NCBI GenBank assembly: GCA_028825475.1
Contig: JAPKAB010000002.1
Span: forward strand, 1 to 64,000
DNA from: Ascidiaceihabitans sp.
GTDB lineage: Bacteria; Pseudomonadota; Alphaproteobacteria; Rhodobacterales; Rhodobacteraceae
Direction of reading: 5' to 3'
Length of the DNA stretch: 64,000 nucleotides
Below the pieces are notes generated by a model. The model searched no databases. It had not been told where the DNA came from and saw nothing but the letters and a program-made list of their open reading frames with translations. Position 1 is the stretch's first letter; every line of letters begins with the position of its first letter. The position numbers and the translations under genes were made by a program. Shown piece by piece: positions 45,502 to 53,263 of the stretch.

Positions 45502-46209
45502 ATGAGCAGTAGCCCGAAAATTGATGATACGTTGCGCGAAGCTATTATTTCGCAACCAAACGTGATTCTGGACGACAAGGACCTAATGCAGGCGTTGATC
45601 GCTGCAAATGAGCGTGCAATGGGCGGCAATATTGTCGACCTACGCGGGATTGCTATGGATCGCCTAGAAAGCCGCCTTGATCGGCTTGAAGACACACACC
45701 GTTCGGTGATCGCAGCCGCATACGAAAACCTTGCAGGCACAAATCAGGTGCACCGCGCTATTTTGCGGATGCTGGACCCGATGGAGTTTGAAGCGTTCTT
45801 GCGCGACCTCAACGGTGCCGTCTCAGAAATTCTGCGCGTCGATGCCACGAAACTAGTTCTTGAAACTGTGCAAGCCGACTCTGAAACCACAGTGAAGCGT
45901 TTGGGCGAAGCTCTAAGCGTCGCCGAACCCGGGTTTATTGATGATTATCTTTCAAATGGACGTGGGGGTCAGGTGCGCAAAGTGACCCTGCGCCAAGTGC
46001 AGAATTCATCTGAAATGATCTATGGCGAAAATGCGGAATGGATCCGCTCAGAAGCATGCCTGAAGCTAGACTTTGGCGATGGACGCCTGCCAGGCCTATT
46101 GGTAATGGGTGCAGAAGATCCGCATATGTTTGGACCACAGCAAGGCACTGACCTACTGGCCTTTTTCACGGGTGTCTTTGAACGCGCCATGCGGCGCTGG
46201 CTGTCTTGA
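45502..46209 (+). CDS. DUF484 family protein
   Basis: A 235-residue protein of the DUF484 (YigA-like) family, which has a GAF-like fold and is usually next to xerC. The N-terminal VILDDKDLMQALIAANERAM and then VDLRGIAMDRLESRLDRLED match the family. The C-terminal half is RSEACLKLDFGDGRLPGLLV and GTDLLAFFTGVFERAMRRWL. It precedes a tyrosine recombinase gene with overlapping stop and start region. Confidence 0.88.
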   Translation: MSSSPKIDDTLREAIISQPNVILDDKDLMQALIAANERAMGGNIVDLRGIAMDRLESRLDRLEDTHRSVIAAAYENLAGTNQVHRAILRMLDPMEFEAFLRDLNGAVSEILRVDATKLVLETVQADSETTVKRLGEALSVAEPGFIDDYLSNGRGGQVRKVTLRQVQNSSEMIYGENAEWIRSEACLKLDFGDGRLPGLLVMGAEDPHMFGPQQGTDLLAFFTGVFERAMRRWLS

Positions 46210-46211
46210 GC

Positions 46212-47126
46212 ATGATCTCACCTGCAGCGCGTAATGCGCTACAGGAATGGCTCGACCACCAAAAATCACTCAAAGGGTCAGCAGAAAACACAATAACCGC
46301 CTATGCGGGGGATGTGACCGAATTTCTTGTTTTCATCACTGGCCACAAGGGTGAATCCCAAGGCTTGAGTGCCCTATCCAAAATCACAATCACCGATATG
46401 CGATCATGGATGGCCAACAGCCGTGCTTCTGGCGTTGGACCTCGTTCCTTAGCGCGCAAACTGTCTGCCGTTAAGGTATTCTACCGTTGGCTTGCTGCGC
46501 GTGAGGGGTTTGAACCTACCGCCGTTCTGCTCACGCGCTCCCCTAAGTTTACCCAAAAACTACCCCGTCCACTGGCGATTGATGCCGCGCGCGACATGAT
46601 CGAAACCGTTGAAATGCAATCGCTTGAGCCGTGGGTCGCTGCCCGCGACGCCGCAGTGGTGACATTGCTGTGGGGCTGCGGCTTACGGATTTCTGAGGCC
46701 CTCGGGCTAAAAGGGATCGACGCACCTCTCCCACAAGTGATGCGGATCACAGGCAAAGGTGCCAAAGAACGGATCGTACCCGTGGTGAACGCAGCCCGCG
46801 CCGCGGTCGACGCCTATGTCAAAGCCTGCCCACACATGCTGACAGATGATGGCCCACTGTTTCGTGGCGTGCGTGGTGGCGTTTTATCCCCACGGGCAAT
46901 TCAAAAAGCGATGGCATCAGCACGGATGCAACTGGGCCTTCCCGCCACAGCAACACCACACGCCTTGCGCCACAGCTTTGCCACCCACCTATTAAACGCA
47001 GGTGGCGACCTACGCACAATCCAAGAATTGCTAGGACACGCATCACTTTCGACCACACAAGCATATACCGCAATCGACACTGCGCGATTGTTGGAAGTGT
47101 ATGACAACGCGCACCCCAAGGCCTAA
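46212..47126 (+). CDS. xerC: Tyrosine recombinase XerC
   Basis: XerC of about 304 residues, which resolves chromosome dimers at dif with XerD. Catalytic residues (numbered from the TTG at 46206) are Arg161 in GCGLRISEALGL, Lys184 in GKGAKERIVP, His252 and Arg255 in HALRHSFATHLL, His278 in LLGHASLSTTQ and Tyr287. The start could be TTG at 46206, overlapping the DUF484 stop, or ATG at 46212. The N-terminal SAM-like DNA-binding domain is present. It lies in the standard DUF484-xerC pair, which supports XerC over an integrase. Confidence 0.92.
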   Translation: MISPAARNALQEWLDHQKSLKGSAENTITAYAGDVTEFLVFITGHKGESQGLSALSKITITDMRSWMANSRASGVGPRSLARKLSAVKVFYRWLAAREGFEPTAVLLTRSPKFTQKLPRPLAIDAARDMIETVEMQSLEPWVAARDAAVVTLLWGCGLRISEALGLKGIDAPLPQVMRITGKGAKERIVPVVNAARAAVDAYVKACPHMLTDDGPLFRGVRGGVLSPRAIQKAMASARMQLGLPATATPHALRHSFATHLLNAGGDLRTIQELLGHASLSTTQAYTAIDTARLLEVYDNAHPKA

Positions 47127-47255
47127 TTCAGCCAAACAGCCCCGTATCACGCAAACGTTTATGCCCAGTCATCATTGAATCTGCCATTATAGATCCAAAG
47201 CATCGTGCAGATGCTCAATCTATAGATACCACAACTCACGCACGGGGACATTAAC

Positions 47256-47852
47256 ATGAAAACACTCACTCGCATCGGTGCTGCAGCATTCGGCCTGGCA
47301 CTTACAGCCACAACAGCCTTCGCCGAAGACTGTACAACCTTGACCGTTGAAGACCGCTTTGACCTAGAAGGCGAAGACATTGTTGCGCTTTATGACTGCC
47401 TGTCTGACAAGCTAGCCGCAGGCTATGCAAAAGAAGGTGACGCAGTTGGCGCGAATTACCGTTCATGGGCACCAACAGCCACACGCCCAGCGATTCAAGG
47501 ATCACACGGCACACGCATCCTAAACACCTTCGCCAACGATATCGCAGCTGAGCAATATCTAAAATTTGAAGACGAAGGCGTGAACATGCCCGTTGGTTCT
47601 ATTTTGGCCAAAGAATCCATCAGCCTTTCAATCAAAAAGAAAAAGGCGCGCCCCGGTCCACTGTTCATCATGACCAAAATGGAAGCAGGTTCGATCCCAG
47701 AAACAAACGATTGGCTCTACGCTGGCCTACAGCCAAACGGCAAAGTCATGAAAGTTAAACAGTCTTTCTGCCATGATTGCCATGAAGCATACGAAGACTC
47801 TGATTATCTGGCCTACCCTGTCGAAGAAGTCCGCTTGGGCCAAGATCAGTAA
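47256..47852 (+). CDS. Cytochrome P460-family c-type cytochrome
   Basis: Exported protein of 198 residues. A signal peptide (MKTLTRIGAAAFGLALTATT) ends near AFAED. The heme motif is Cys172-His-Asp-Cys175-His176 in SFCHDCHEAYED, placed at the C-terminus as in cytochrome P460 and cytochrome c'-beta. The family core includes NYRSWAP, GSHGTRILNTFAND, GSILAKE and NDWLYAGLQPNGK. Cys26 and Cys48 may form a disulfide. Members bind or oxidise NO or hydroxylamine, or simply carry electrons; activity here is unknown. A strong terminator follows. Confidence 0.85.
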   Translation: MKTLTRIGAAAFGLALTATTAFAEDCTTLTVEDRFDLEGEDIVALYDCLSDKLAAGYAKEGDAVGANYRSWAPTATRPAIQGSHGTRILNTFANDIAAEQYLKFEDEGVNMPVGSILAKESISLSIKKKKARPGPLFIMTKMEAGSIPETNDWLYAGLQPNGKVMKVKQSFCHDCHEAYEDSDYLAYPVEEVRLGQDQ

Positions 47853-47883
47853 TAGCTGAACATCACCGTTGAATAGCCTTTTA

Positions 47884-47917
47884 GAAACCCGTCAATCCAA
47901 TTGGCGGGTTTCGCTTT
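47884..47917 (+). terminator. Intrinsic terminator after the P460-like gene
   Basis: GAAACCCGTCAAT (47884-47896) pairs with ATTGGCGGGTTTC (47900-47912) over 13 bp with one T-G wobble and a three-base loop, followed by GCTTT. It ends 33 bases before the pcs start. Confidence 0.85.
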
Positions 47918-47950
47918 GCATTTCTCGCAACCTTACGGCATGTAAGCACC

Positions 47951-48652
47951 ATGACACCAAAAATTCGCGCCCTCTCCGTACACCTACTGACCGCCACTGG
48001 CGCAGTTTTCGCAATGCTAGCAATGCTGGCCGCAGTCGATGCCAGATGGGACCTGATGTTCCTTTGGTTGGTTGTTGCATTCTTTGTCGACGGAATTGAT
48101 GGGCCATTGGCACGTCACTACGATGTCAAAAAGAACGCCGCTGAATTTGATGGTGTACTGCTTGATCTGATCATCGACTACCTGACTTATGTCTTCATCC
48201 CCGCGTTTGCTTTGTTCAAATCTGGGCTTATGGATGGCTGGACAGGTTGGTTTGCGATCATCCTTATTACATTTACATCCGCAATGTACTTTGCTGATAC
48301 ACGCATGAAAACTAAGGATAATTCATTCTCTGGCTTCCCAGGATGCTGGAACATGCTGGTCTTGGTTATCTTTGCACTTGAACCAAACTTTTGGGTATCA
48401 CTGGCACTTGTGACGATTTTAGCCGTTGCAATGTTCCTGCCGCTGAAATTCGTTCACCCTGTGCGCACAGAACGCTGGCGCATGGTAACGTTGCCAGTGG
48501 CGATCGCTTGGACGTTCTTTGCAGGTTGGGCCGCTTGGGTCGATTTTCACCCCGAAAGTTGGGCACACTGGGGTCTTGTGATCACCAGCGTTTATTTGCT
48601 GGGTGCAGGCGTCGCGCAACAAGCTATCCCAGAGCGCACAGCCAAAGCGTAA
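47951..48652 (+). CDS. pcs: Phosphatidylcholine synthase
   Basis: Pcs joins CDP-diacylglycerol and choline to make phosphatidylcholine in the inner membrane. The 233-residue protein has several membrane helices. Its catalytic motif is DGPLAR (Asp50 to Arg55), then 12 residues, Gly68, three residues, Asp72, three residues, Asp76: exactly the modified CDP-alcohol motif DG(x)2AR(x)12G(x)3D(x)3D known for Pcs enzymes. This separates it from PgsA and PssA relatives. It is convergent with ogt, three bases apart. Confidence 0.94.
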   Translation: MTPKIRALSVHLLTATGAVFAMLAMLAAVDARWDLMFLWLVVAFFVDGIDGPLARHYDVKKNAAEFDGVLLDLIIDYLTYVFIPAFALFKSGLMDGWTGWFAIILITFTSAMYFADTRMKTKDNSFSGFPGCWNMLVLVIFALEPNFWVSLALVTILAVAMFLPLKFVHPVRTERWRMVTLPVAIAWTFFAGWAAWVDFHPESWAHWGLVITSVYLLGAGVAQQAIPERTAKA

Positions 48653-48655
48653 CCA

Positions 48656-49117
48656 CTAAATCAACAATCCTGCCGCGCCTTCGTGGCGCAGCAGTGCAAC
48701 CTTGGTTTCGACACCACCTTCACCTGAAAACCCCGTCAGACCCTTAGCACCCATCACGCGGTGGCAAGGAATGATGATTGGGATCGGGTTTCCACCACAG
48801 GCTTGTCCCACCGCTTGGGCTGGAACGCCCAAATCCTTGGCAATTTCGCCGTAGGTTCGGGTGTAGCCAAAGGGGATAGCAAACATCGCAGCACACACAT
48901 CACGTTGAAAATCAGTGCCTTTGACGTTCATTGGCAAATCAAACATCTCTAATTCACCACGCGCATAGGCCAGCATCTGGATTTCGGCAGCATGCAGAAC
49001 ATCGCTGTGATCATCAGCAGAGATGCCCCAATCAAGGCGCGTGATCTCCCCCGCTTCCTCCACGATACACAGCAGACCAAACTGTGTTTTAACACTGCGC
49101 CGTCTGATCTGTGACAT
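48656..49117 (-). CDS. ogt: Methylated-DNA--protein-cysteine methyltransferase
   Basis: Direct DNA repair protein of 153 residues that removes O6-methyl groups from guanine. The acceptor cysteine is in IIIPCHRVMGAKG, followed by LTGFSGEGGVETKVALLRHE as in the family, and FQRDVCAAMFAIPFGYTRTY with GEIA makes the DNA-binding helix. It lies downstream of rpoH on the same strand, beyond the rpoH terminator, and converges on pcs. Confidence 0.95.
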   Translation of the reverse strand: MSQIRRRSVKTQFGLLCIVEEAGEITRLDWGISADDHSDVLHAAEIQMLAYARGELEMFDLPMNVKGTDFQRDVCAAMFAIPFGYTRTYGEIAKDLGVPAQAVGQACGGNPIPIIIPCHRVMGAKGLTGFSGEGGVETKVALLRHEGAAGLLI

Positions 49118-49155
49118 GTGGAACCCCTAAAAACGACAGATCAATCCTTAAATAG

Positions 49156-49184
49156 AAAAGCCCCGCCCGATTAAGGGCGAGGCT
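49156..49184 (-). terminator. Intrinsic terminator after rpoH
   Basis: On the minus strand AGCCTCGCCC pairs with GGGCGGGGCT (one T-G wobble) around TTAATC, followed by TTTCTATTT. It lies 31 bases beyond the rpoH stop. Confidence 0.85.
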
Positions 49185-49214
49185 AGGGTAATTGTCGGCA
49201 ATCGCCAAGGTGGC

Positions 49215-50111
49215 TTAAGCTGTCGCCATCATGCCTTTTTCTTCAGCTAAGGCACGCATGCGTTCCTGAAGCTTTTCAAATGCACGCACTTCGATCTGGC
49301 GAATACGCTCACGGCTCACTTTGTATTGTGTGCTCAGGTCTTCCAGCGTGATGGCTTCATCGCTTAGGCGGCGTTGGGTCAGAATGTCTTTTTCACGGTC
49401 GTTCAAAACATCCATCGCTTCGGCCAACATTTCGCGGCGCACAGTCAATTCATCATTGGCCTCATAATCGCCAGCTTGGTCGGCACTTTCGTCCTCAAGC
49501 CAATCTTGCCATTGCATGGTCCCCTCGCCCTCAGAGCCAACGGTCGCATTCAATGACGCATCCCCACCACTCATGCGGCGGTTCATGCTGATCACTTCGG
49601 TTTCCGTTACACCCAGATCATTAGCAATACGGGCCACGTTTTCTGGACGCAGATCACCTTCTTCTAGTGCACCGATGCGGTTCTTGGCTTTGCGCAGGTT
49701 AAAGAACAATTTCTTCTGAGCAGAAGTTGTGCCCAGCTTCACCAAAGACCACGAACGCAAAATGTATTCCTGAATACTCGCGCGGATCCACCACATGGCA
49801 TAGGTCGACAGACGGAAACCCTTTTCAGGATCAAACCGCTTAACGGCCTTCATCAAACCAACATTGGCCTCTGAAATCACTTCGGCTTGGGGCAGACCAT
49901 AACCGCGATAACCCATCGCAATTTTAGCTGCCAAACGCAGGTGGCTGGTGACCATTTTGTGGGCCGCGCCTGTGTCTTCTTTTTCAACCCAAGCTTTGGC
50001 CGCCATGTACTCTTCCTCAGGCTCCAACATTGGGAACTTGCGGATTTCTTGCATGTAACGGTTCAGGCCACCTTCTGGGGTTGGTGCCGGTAGATTTGCA
50101 TAATTAGCCAT
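49215..50111 (-). CDS. rpoH: RNA polymerase heat-shock sigma factor
   Basis: Sigma-32 of 298 residues. The N-terminus has the RpoH-type LNRYMQEIRKFPMLEPEEEY, region 2 is LRLAAKIAMGYRGYGLPQAE and YAMWWIRASIQEYILRSW, the RpoH box appears as KLGTTSAQKKLFFNLRK, and region 4 is LSTQYKVSRERIRQIEVRAF. The SD is GAGAGG before the ATG. Rhodobacterales often carry two RpoH proteins; from this window I cannot tell which one this is. A 6-bp hairpin sits in the leader. Confidence 0.95.
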   Translation of the reverse strand: MANYANLPAPTPEGGLNRYMQEIRKFPMLEPEEEYMAAKAWVEKEDTGAAHKMVTSHLRLAAKIAMGYRGYGLPQAEVISEANVGLMKAVKRFDPEKGFRLSTYAMWWIRASIQEYILRSWSLVKLGTTSAQKKLFFNLRKAKNRIGALEEGDLRPENVARIANDLGVTETEVISMNRRMSGGDASLNATVGSEGEGTMQWQDWLEDESADQAGDYEANDELTVRREMLAEAMDVLNDREKDILTQRRLSDEAITLEDLSTQYKVSRERIRQIEVRAFEKLQERMRALAEEKGMMATA

Positions 50112-50133
50112 TGTCAGTCCCTCTCATTTGGGT

Positions 50134-50149
50134 GCCCATGTTTATGGGC
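50134..50149 (-). promoter_or_regulatory. Small hairpin in the rpoH leader
   Basis: GCCCAT and ATGGGC pair around GTTT, 22 to 38 bases upstream of the rpoH start codon, adjoining the ribosome site. A longer imperfect repeat (CGCACAG...CTGTGCG, about 50168-50200) lies farther up. A thermosensor role is possible but unproven. Confidence 0.4.
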
Positions 50150-50307
50150 TTAACATTGATATGGGTGCCGCACAGACAGGTTTCAAGAGGTTGCCTGTGC
50201 GATAATTTCAATATGGAGACCCCAATGGCAAAGGCCAATGCTATGTCACACGCCTCACGCCTATGTGCACCATGTGACATAGATAGGCGTAACAAACGAA
50301 GGCTTCG

Positions 50308-51342
50308 TTATTTGGCTGGAATCTCAAGTGCTGCGATCAAACGGGACATATCCGCAGGCATATCCGCCTCAAAGCGCATCATCTCGCCGGTCACTGGGTG
50401 TTTGAACCCCAAAACAGCCGCGTGTAGGGCTTGGCGCTTGAAAACACCAAGCTCACGCAGACCATCATCACTGATTGATCCTTTAGGCAGCTTACGCTTG
50501 CCGCCGTAAACTGGGTCACCAACAAGGCCGTGACCAGCATGGGTCATATGCACGCGAATTTGGTGCGTACGACCTGTTTCCAACCAACATTCCATCAAGG
50601 CAATAACTTCAGGCGCACCAAAGCGCTGAACCGTACGGGCGCGGGTCACAGCGTGACGGCCCCCTTGAAACAACACCGCCTGGCGTTGGCGATCTGTTTT
50701 GTGACGGGCCAGTTGTGTGGTCATGCGAAGGATATTGCTGGTCTCAAAGCTTGCGCCCTTAACACCGCGCAACCTTGGATCATTCGCATCAGGCACACCG
50801 TAAACCAAAGCTTTATAGTAACGTTCAGTGCTGTGGTCTGCAAACTGAGCTGCCAAACCATGGTGCGCCGTGTCCGTTTTGGCCGCGACTAAGATTCCAG
50901 ATGTTTCTTTATCAATGCGGTGCACAATTCCCGGGCGTTTCATGCCACCAACGCCAGACAGAGTATCGCCACAATGGTGCATCAAGGCATTAACCAATGT
51001 GCCGTTCGGCGTACCAGGTGCAGGGTGGACAACCATGCCCGCGGGTTTGTTAACCACAATCAGGTCATCATCTTCATAGATCACATCCAGCGGAATATTC
51101 TCTGGCAGGATGTGGCTTTCTTCGGCCTCTGGCACGTCGATTTCGACATCTGCACCCTCAAGAACCTTAGCCTTGGGGTCAAGAACGACAACGCCGTTCA
51201 CTTTCACCGCGCCATCCGTGATCAAACGGGACAAACGGGTGCGCGACAGCGATGCATCCTCTGGCACATCACGTGCAACCGCCTTATCAAGACGGGAGGG
51301 CGGTGCTTCGCTGATACGGAAACGAACTGAGGTGATCGACAT
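50308..51342 (-). CDS. rluD: 23S rRNA pseudouridine synthase, RluD-type
   Basis: Pseudouridine synthase of 344 residues starting at the ATG at 51342, with AGGAT seven bases upstream. An in-frame extension to 51525 runs through the opposite-strand gene and is not used. The S4 domain is RLDKAVARDVPEDASLSRTR; the catalytic Asp is in GIVHRIDKETSGILVAAK; YKALVYGVP and LETGRTHQIRVHMTHAGHG follow. The start codon lies within a CATG that also starts the divergent gene. It is upstream of rpoH on the same strand. Confidence 0.94.
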   Translation of the reverse strand: MSITSVRFRISEAPPSRLDKAVARDVPEDASLSRTRLSRLITDGAVKVNGVVVLDPKAKVLEGADVEIDVPEAEESHILPENIPLDVIYEDDDLIVVNKPAGMVVHPAPGTPNGTLVNALMHHCGDTLSGVGGMKRPGIVHRIDKETSGILVAAKTDTAHHGLAAQFADHSTERYYKALVYGVPDANDPRLRGVKGASFETSNILRMTTQLARHKTDRQRQAVLFQGGRHAVTRARTVQRFGAPEVIALMECWLETGRTHQIRVHMTHAGHGLVGDPVYGGKRKLPKGSISDDGLRELGVFKRQALHAAVLGFKHPVTGEMMRFEADMPADMSRLIAALEIPAK

Positions 51343-51625
51343 GACAGATCCTGTTGAACCCGCGAACTTGCGGTTTTTAAGACGATTGGTGACAGTACTA
51401 ACAGCCACCATGTTGATCGGCGTTGTAGTCGTGGTCGGCCTGCTTGTCACCCGCCTGTCGTCAAAAGGTCCAGACTTGCCCCAAATGATCACTTTGCCAG
51501 ACGGATCAACCGCCACAGCCTTCACCCAAGGCGATACATGGTATGCTATTGTAACCAGCGAAAACCAAATCCTGATCTACAATCGTACAGACGGCGAAAT
51601 GCGCCAGACCATCGAAATAAAATAA
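51341..51625 (+). CDS. DUF6476 single-pass membrane protein
   Basis: A 94-residue protein from the ATG at 51341, preceded by GAGGTGAT. After about 13 residues there is one membrane helix, LVTVLTATMLIGVVVVVGLL, then a soluble C-terminal part (LPQMITLPDGSTATAFTQGD and WYAIVTSENQILIYNR). I recognise it as the small protein that accompanies rluD in Rhodobacterales. Its start codon overlaps that of rluD by two bases on the opposite strand. Function unknown. Confidence 0.85.
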   Translation: MTDPVEPANLRFLRRLVTVLTATMLIGVVVVVGLLVTRLSSKGPDLPQMITLPDGSTATAFTQGDTWYAIVTSENQILIYNRTDGEMRQTIEIK

Positions 51626-51665
51626 GCAAGGCTTAGGTTCGTTGTTTTTAAAGGGGGGGGGTAAG

Positions 51666-51742
51666 TGGTACCACCTCCTGGTCTCGAACCAGGGACCTCC
51701 TGATCCACAATCAGGCGCTCTAACCAACTGAGCTAAGGCGGC
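51666..51742 (-). tRNA. tRNA-His (GTG anticodon)
   Basis: A 77-base tRNA with encoded CCA on the minus strand. Acceptor GCCGCCT pairs with AGGTGGT, with G1 opposite U72. D-arm GCTC...GAGC, anticodon arm CCTGA-TTGTGGA-TCAGG with anticodon GTG, variable loop AGGTC, T-arm CCTGG-TTCGAGA-CCAGG. The base before G1 is T, not G, and the discriminator is A73. This lack of G-1 is the known alphaproteobacterial variant of tRNA-His. Confidence 0.96.
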
Positions 51743-51915
51743 ACTTGTGGGCTGATTAACCGCCCAAACAAATGAACGCAATACCTTTCAAACCAAATAG
51801 TGCGCCTCAATCTTATCAATCTGCCCGAAATGGATATTTCAAAGGGCATATCCGCGATCTTGCCAAACATAGTGCATGTAGATAGCACAGGTTCATCATT
51901 TCCGGAGAATACCCA

Positions 51916-52101
51916 ATGGGCATCAATAAAGAACGCGACGTCGAAGCAAACATGCAAATCGGTCCAACCGACCTTGGCATGGTCCGCATTTTCATCGAAT
52001 CGCAAGGCATCGAAGTTCCCATGGATTTTGAACCAGACGAAGCCGAAGAAATCGCAGAAGAGATTCGTGCTGCAGCTATGGCTGCCCGCACTGTAAAATA
52101 A
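51916..52101 (+). CDS. DUF6324 small protein
   Basis: An acidic 61-residue protein: MGINKERDVEANMQIGPTDL, then GMVRIFIESQGIEVPMDFEP and DEAEEIAEEIRAAA. It matches a short Rhodobacterales family I know as DUF6324. A beta-hairpin followed by a C-terminal acidic helix is plausible. No signal peptide or membrane segment. The start is supported by GGAG about nine bases upstream. Function unknown. Confidence 0.8.
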   Translation: MGINKERDVEANMQIGPTDLGMVRIFIESQGIEVPMDFEPDEAEEIAEEIRAAAMAARTVK

Positions 52102-52455
52102 CTCATAATTTAGGGCTGCGGACACAACAGTTCGCATCCCTAGCGAAATCCTAAAGAGGCGCGCATAATTATCTGCGTGATCGATCCTTCAAGGCTTCCA
52201 GACTTGTCGTAAACATAGTGGCCAAACGGCTGAGTGATTGTTGGGCTACACCTCCTATTACAAGCCACTGATGTCACGGGTGATATTCAACTGCGGTTTG
52301 ACAGCCGCAATCTATGTGCCACGCAAACATTTCAGCGGGCCCGCTTATCATTCAACATACTTGGTTGTCGCAACGACGACCCCACACTTCCCCCCGAACG
52401 CCAGGTCGGTATCGGGGAAATCCCCGTACCGTGCTTCAAATCCTCAGGACGGCCC
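52102..52455. other. 354-base gap before the ArsR operator
   Basis: No supported gene. An imperfect inverted repeat, AGGGCTGCG (52112-52120) with CGCATCCCT (52133-52141), may act as a terminator-like structure after the DUF6324 gene, but it has no T-run. Short open frames on both strands here have no recognisable motifs and no ribosome sites. It could contain decayed sequence that I cannot identify. Confidence 0.4.
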
Positions 52456-52504
52456 TTGACGTGACACCATTTGGCATCTTATTAATATGATACCAAATGG
52501 TATC
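52456..52504 (+). promoter_or_regulatory. Promoter with two ArsR-type operators
   Basis: A perfect palindrome GATACCA-AA-TGGTATC lies at 52489-52504 and an imperfect copy GACACCATTTGGCATC at 52463-52478; their centres are 26 bp apart, about 2.5 helical turns. TTGACG (52456-52461), 17 bases, then TTATTA forms a likely promoter between and over them. The proximal site ends 13 bases before the regulator's start codon, so autorepression is expected. Confidence 0.75.
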
Positions 52505-52517
52505 GGATGGAGGGACT

Positions 52518-52853
52518 ATGGATATTAACACTCAAAATGGCTTTCGCGCCCTTGCTGACCCGACGCGGCGTGATATTTTGCAACGCTTGGCCTGCGGCGA
52601 GCATACGATTGCGCAATTGACTGAACATTTCGACATGACCCGCGCGGCCGTGAGAAAGCACCTAACCGTTCTTAGTGATGGCGGACTGATCACAACACGT
52701 GTTTCCGGGCGCGAGCGATTTAACGCGCTTGACCCAAACGGCTTTGCCCCAATTCGCGACTGGATCAACTTTTTTGATCAATTTTGGGACAACCAACTGA
52801 CCAACCTGAAAGATATTATTGAAAACAACGATCGAAAGGGACCACTCCAATGA
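52518..52853 (+). CDS. ArsR-family transcriptional repressor
   Basis: Winged-helix regulator of 111 residues. The ATG at 52518 has GGAGGG just upstream; an in-frame start at 52497 lies inside the operator and is unlikely. FRALADPTRRDILQRLACGE and HTIAQLTEHFDMTRAAVRKH then LTVLSDGGLITTRVSGRERF are typical of the SdpR-like/ArsR branch that lacks metal-binding cysteines. ATGA overlap couples it to an SRPBCC-domain gene, a common two-gene unit in bacteria. Confidence 0.92.
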   Translation: MDINTQNGFRALADPTRRDILQRLACGEHTIAQLTEHFDMTRAAVRKHLTVLSDGGLITTRVSGRERFNALDPNGFAPIRDWINFFDQFWDNQLTNLKDIIENNDRKGPLQ

Positions 52854-53263
52854 CTGACCGTATTATCCGAAAATCGATATTTCTGAATGCAGAACGCCAA
52901 ACTGTTTGGGCATATCTCACCGATCCTGACAAACTCGCGATCTGGTTTCACGCACCCAAAGCCCCTTTGGCTGAAGGACAGCCAATGAAAATGTTTGGTG
53001 CTGACAGTGGTGATTTACTGATGTGGGGCGACGTGATTGTTGCCCGTGAACCTGAATACCTTGAATACAGCTTTATCATTAAACCGATGGGTGATGCGAT
53101 CAGCACCGTTAAATGGACCCTTACAGAGGTAGCAGGCGGCACACAGTTAAGCCTTGAACACATCGGTCTGCCACAAAATGCAGAAAGCTATGGCCTCACA
53201 CTCGCGCTGGACAAAGGTTGGGACGATCATCTGGCCCGCATGCGTACAGACGCCCACGCCTAA
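52850..53263 (+). CDS. SRPBCC-domain protein (AHSA1-like)
   Basis: A 137-residue START-like fold protein with FLNAERQTVWAYLTDPDKLA and WFHAPKAPL near the start, EPEYLEYSFIIKP in the middle and GWDDHLARMRTDA as the closing helix. AHSA1-type SRPBCC proteins bind hydrophobic ligands; pairs with ArsR regulators are frequent but their ligands are mostly unknown. It is translated from the overlap with the regulator gene. Confidence 0.88.
   Translation: MTDRIIRKSIFLNAERQTVWAYLTDPDKLAIWFHAPKAPLAEGQPMKMFGADSGDLLMWGDVIVAREPEYLEYSFIIKPMGDAISTVKWTLTEVAGGTQLSLEHIGLPQNAESYGLTLALDKGWDDHLARMRTDAHA

Noticed and set aside
44925-45512. Long plus-strand open frame over the priA 5' end and the gap
   Set aside because: The first part is antisense to priA, and the rest has no domain or ribosome site.
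46206-47126. Integrase of a mobile element
   Set aside because: The DUF484-xerC pairing, the length and the lack of attachment sites or cargo indicate the chromosomal dimer-resolution recombinase.
51110-51340. Upstream extension of the DUF6476 reading frame on the plus strand
   Set aside because: It runs antisense through rluD, and the strong ribosome site and family match place the start at 51341.
52238-52459. Possible 73-residue gene on the plus strand
   Set aside because: No ribosome site, no recognisable motif, and it runs into the ArsR promoter region.
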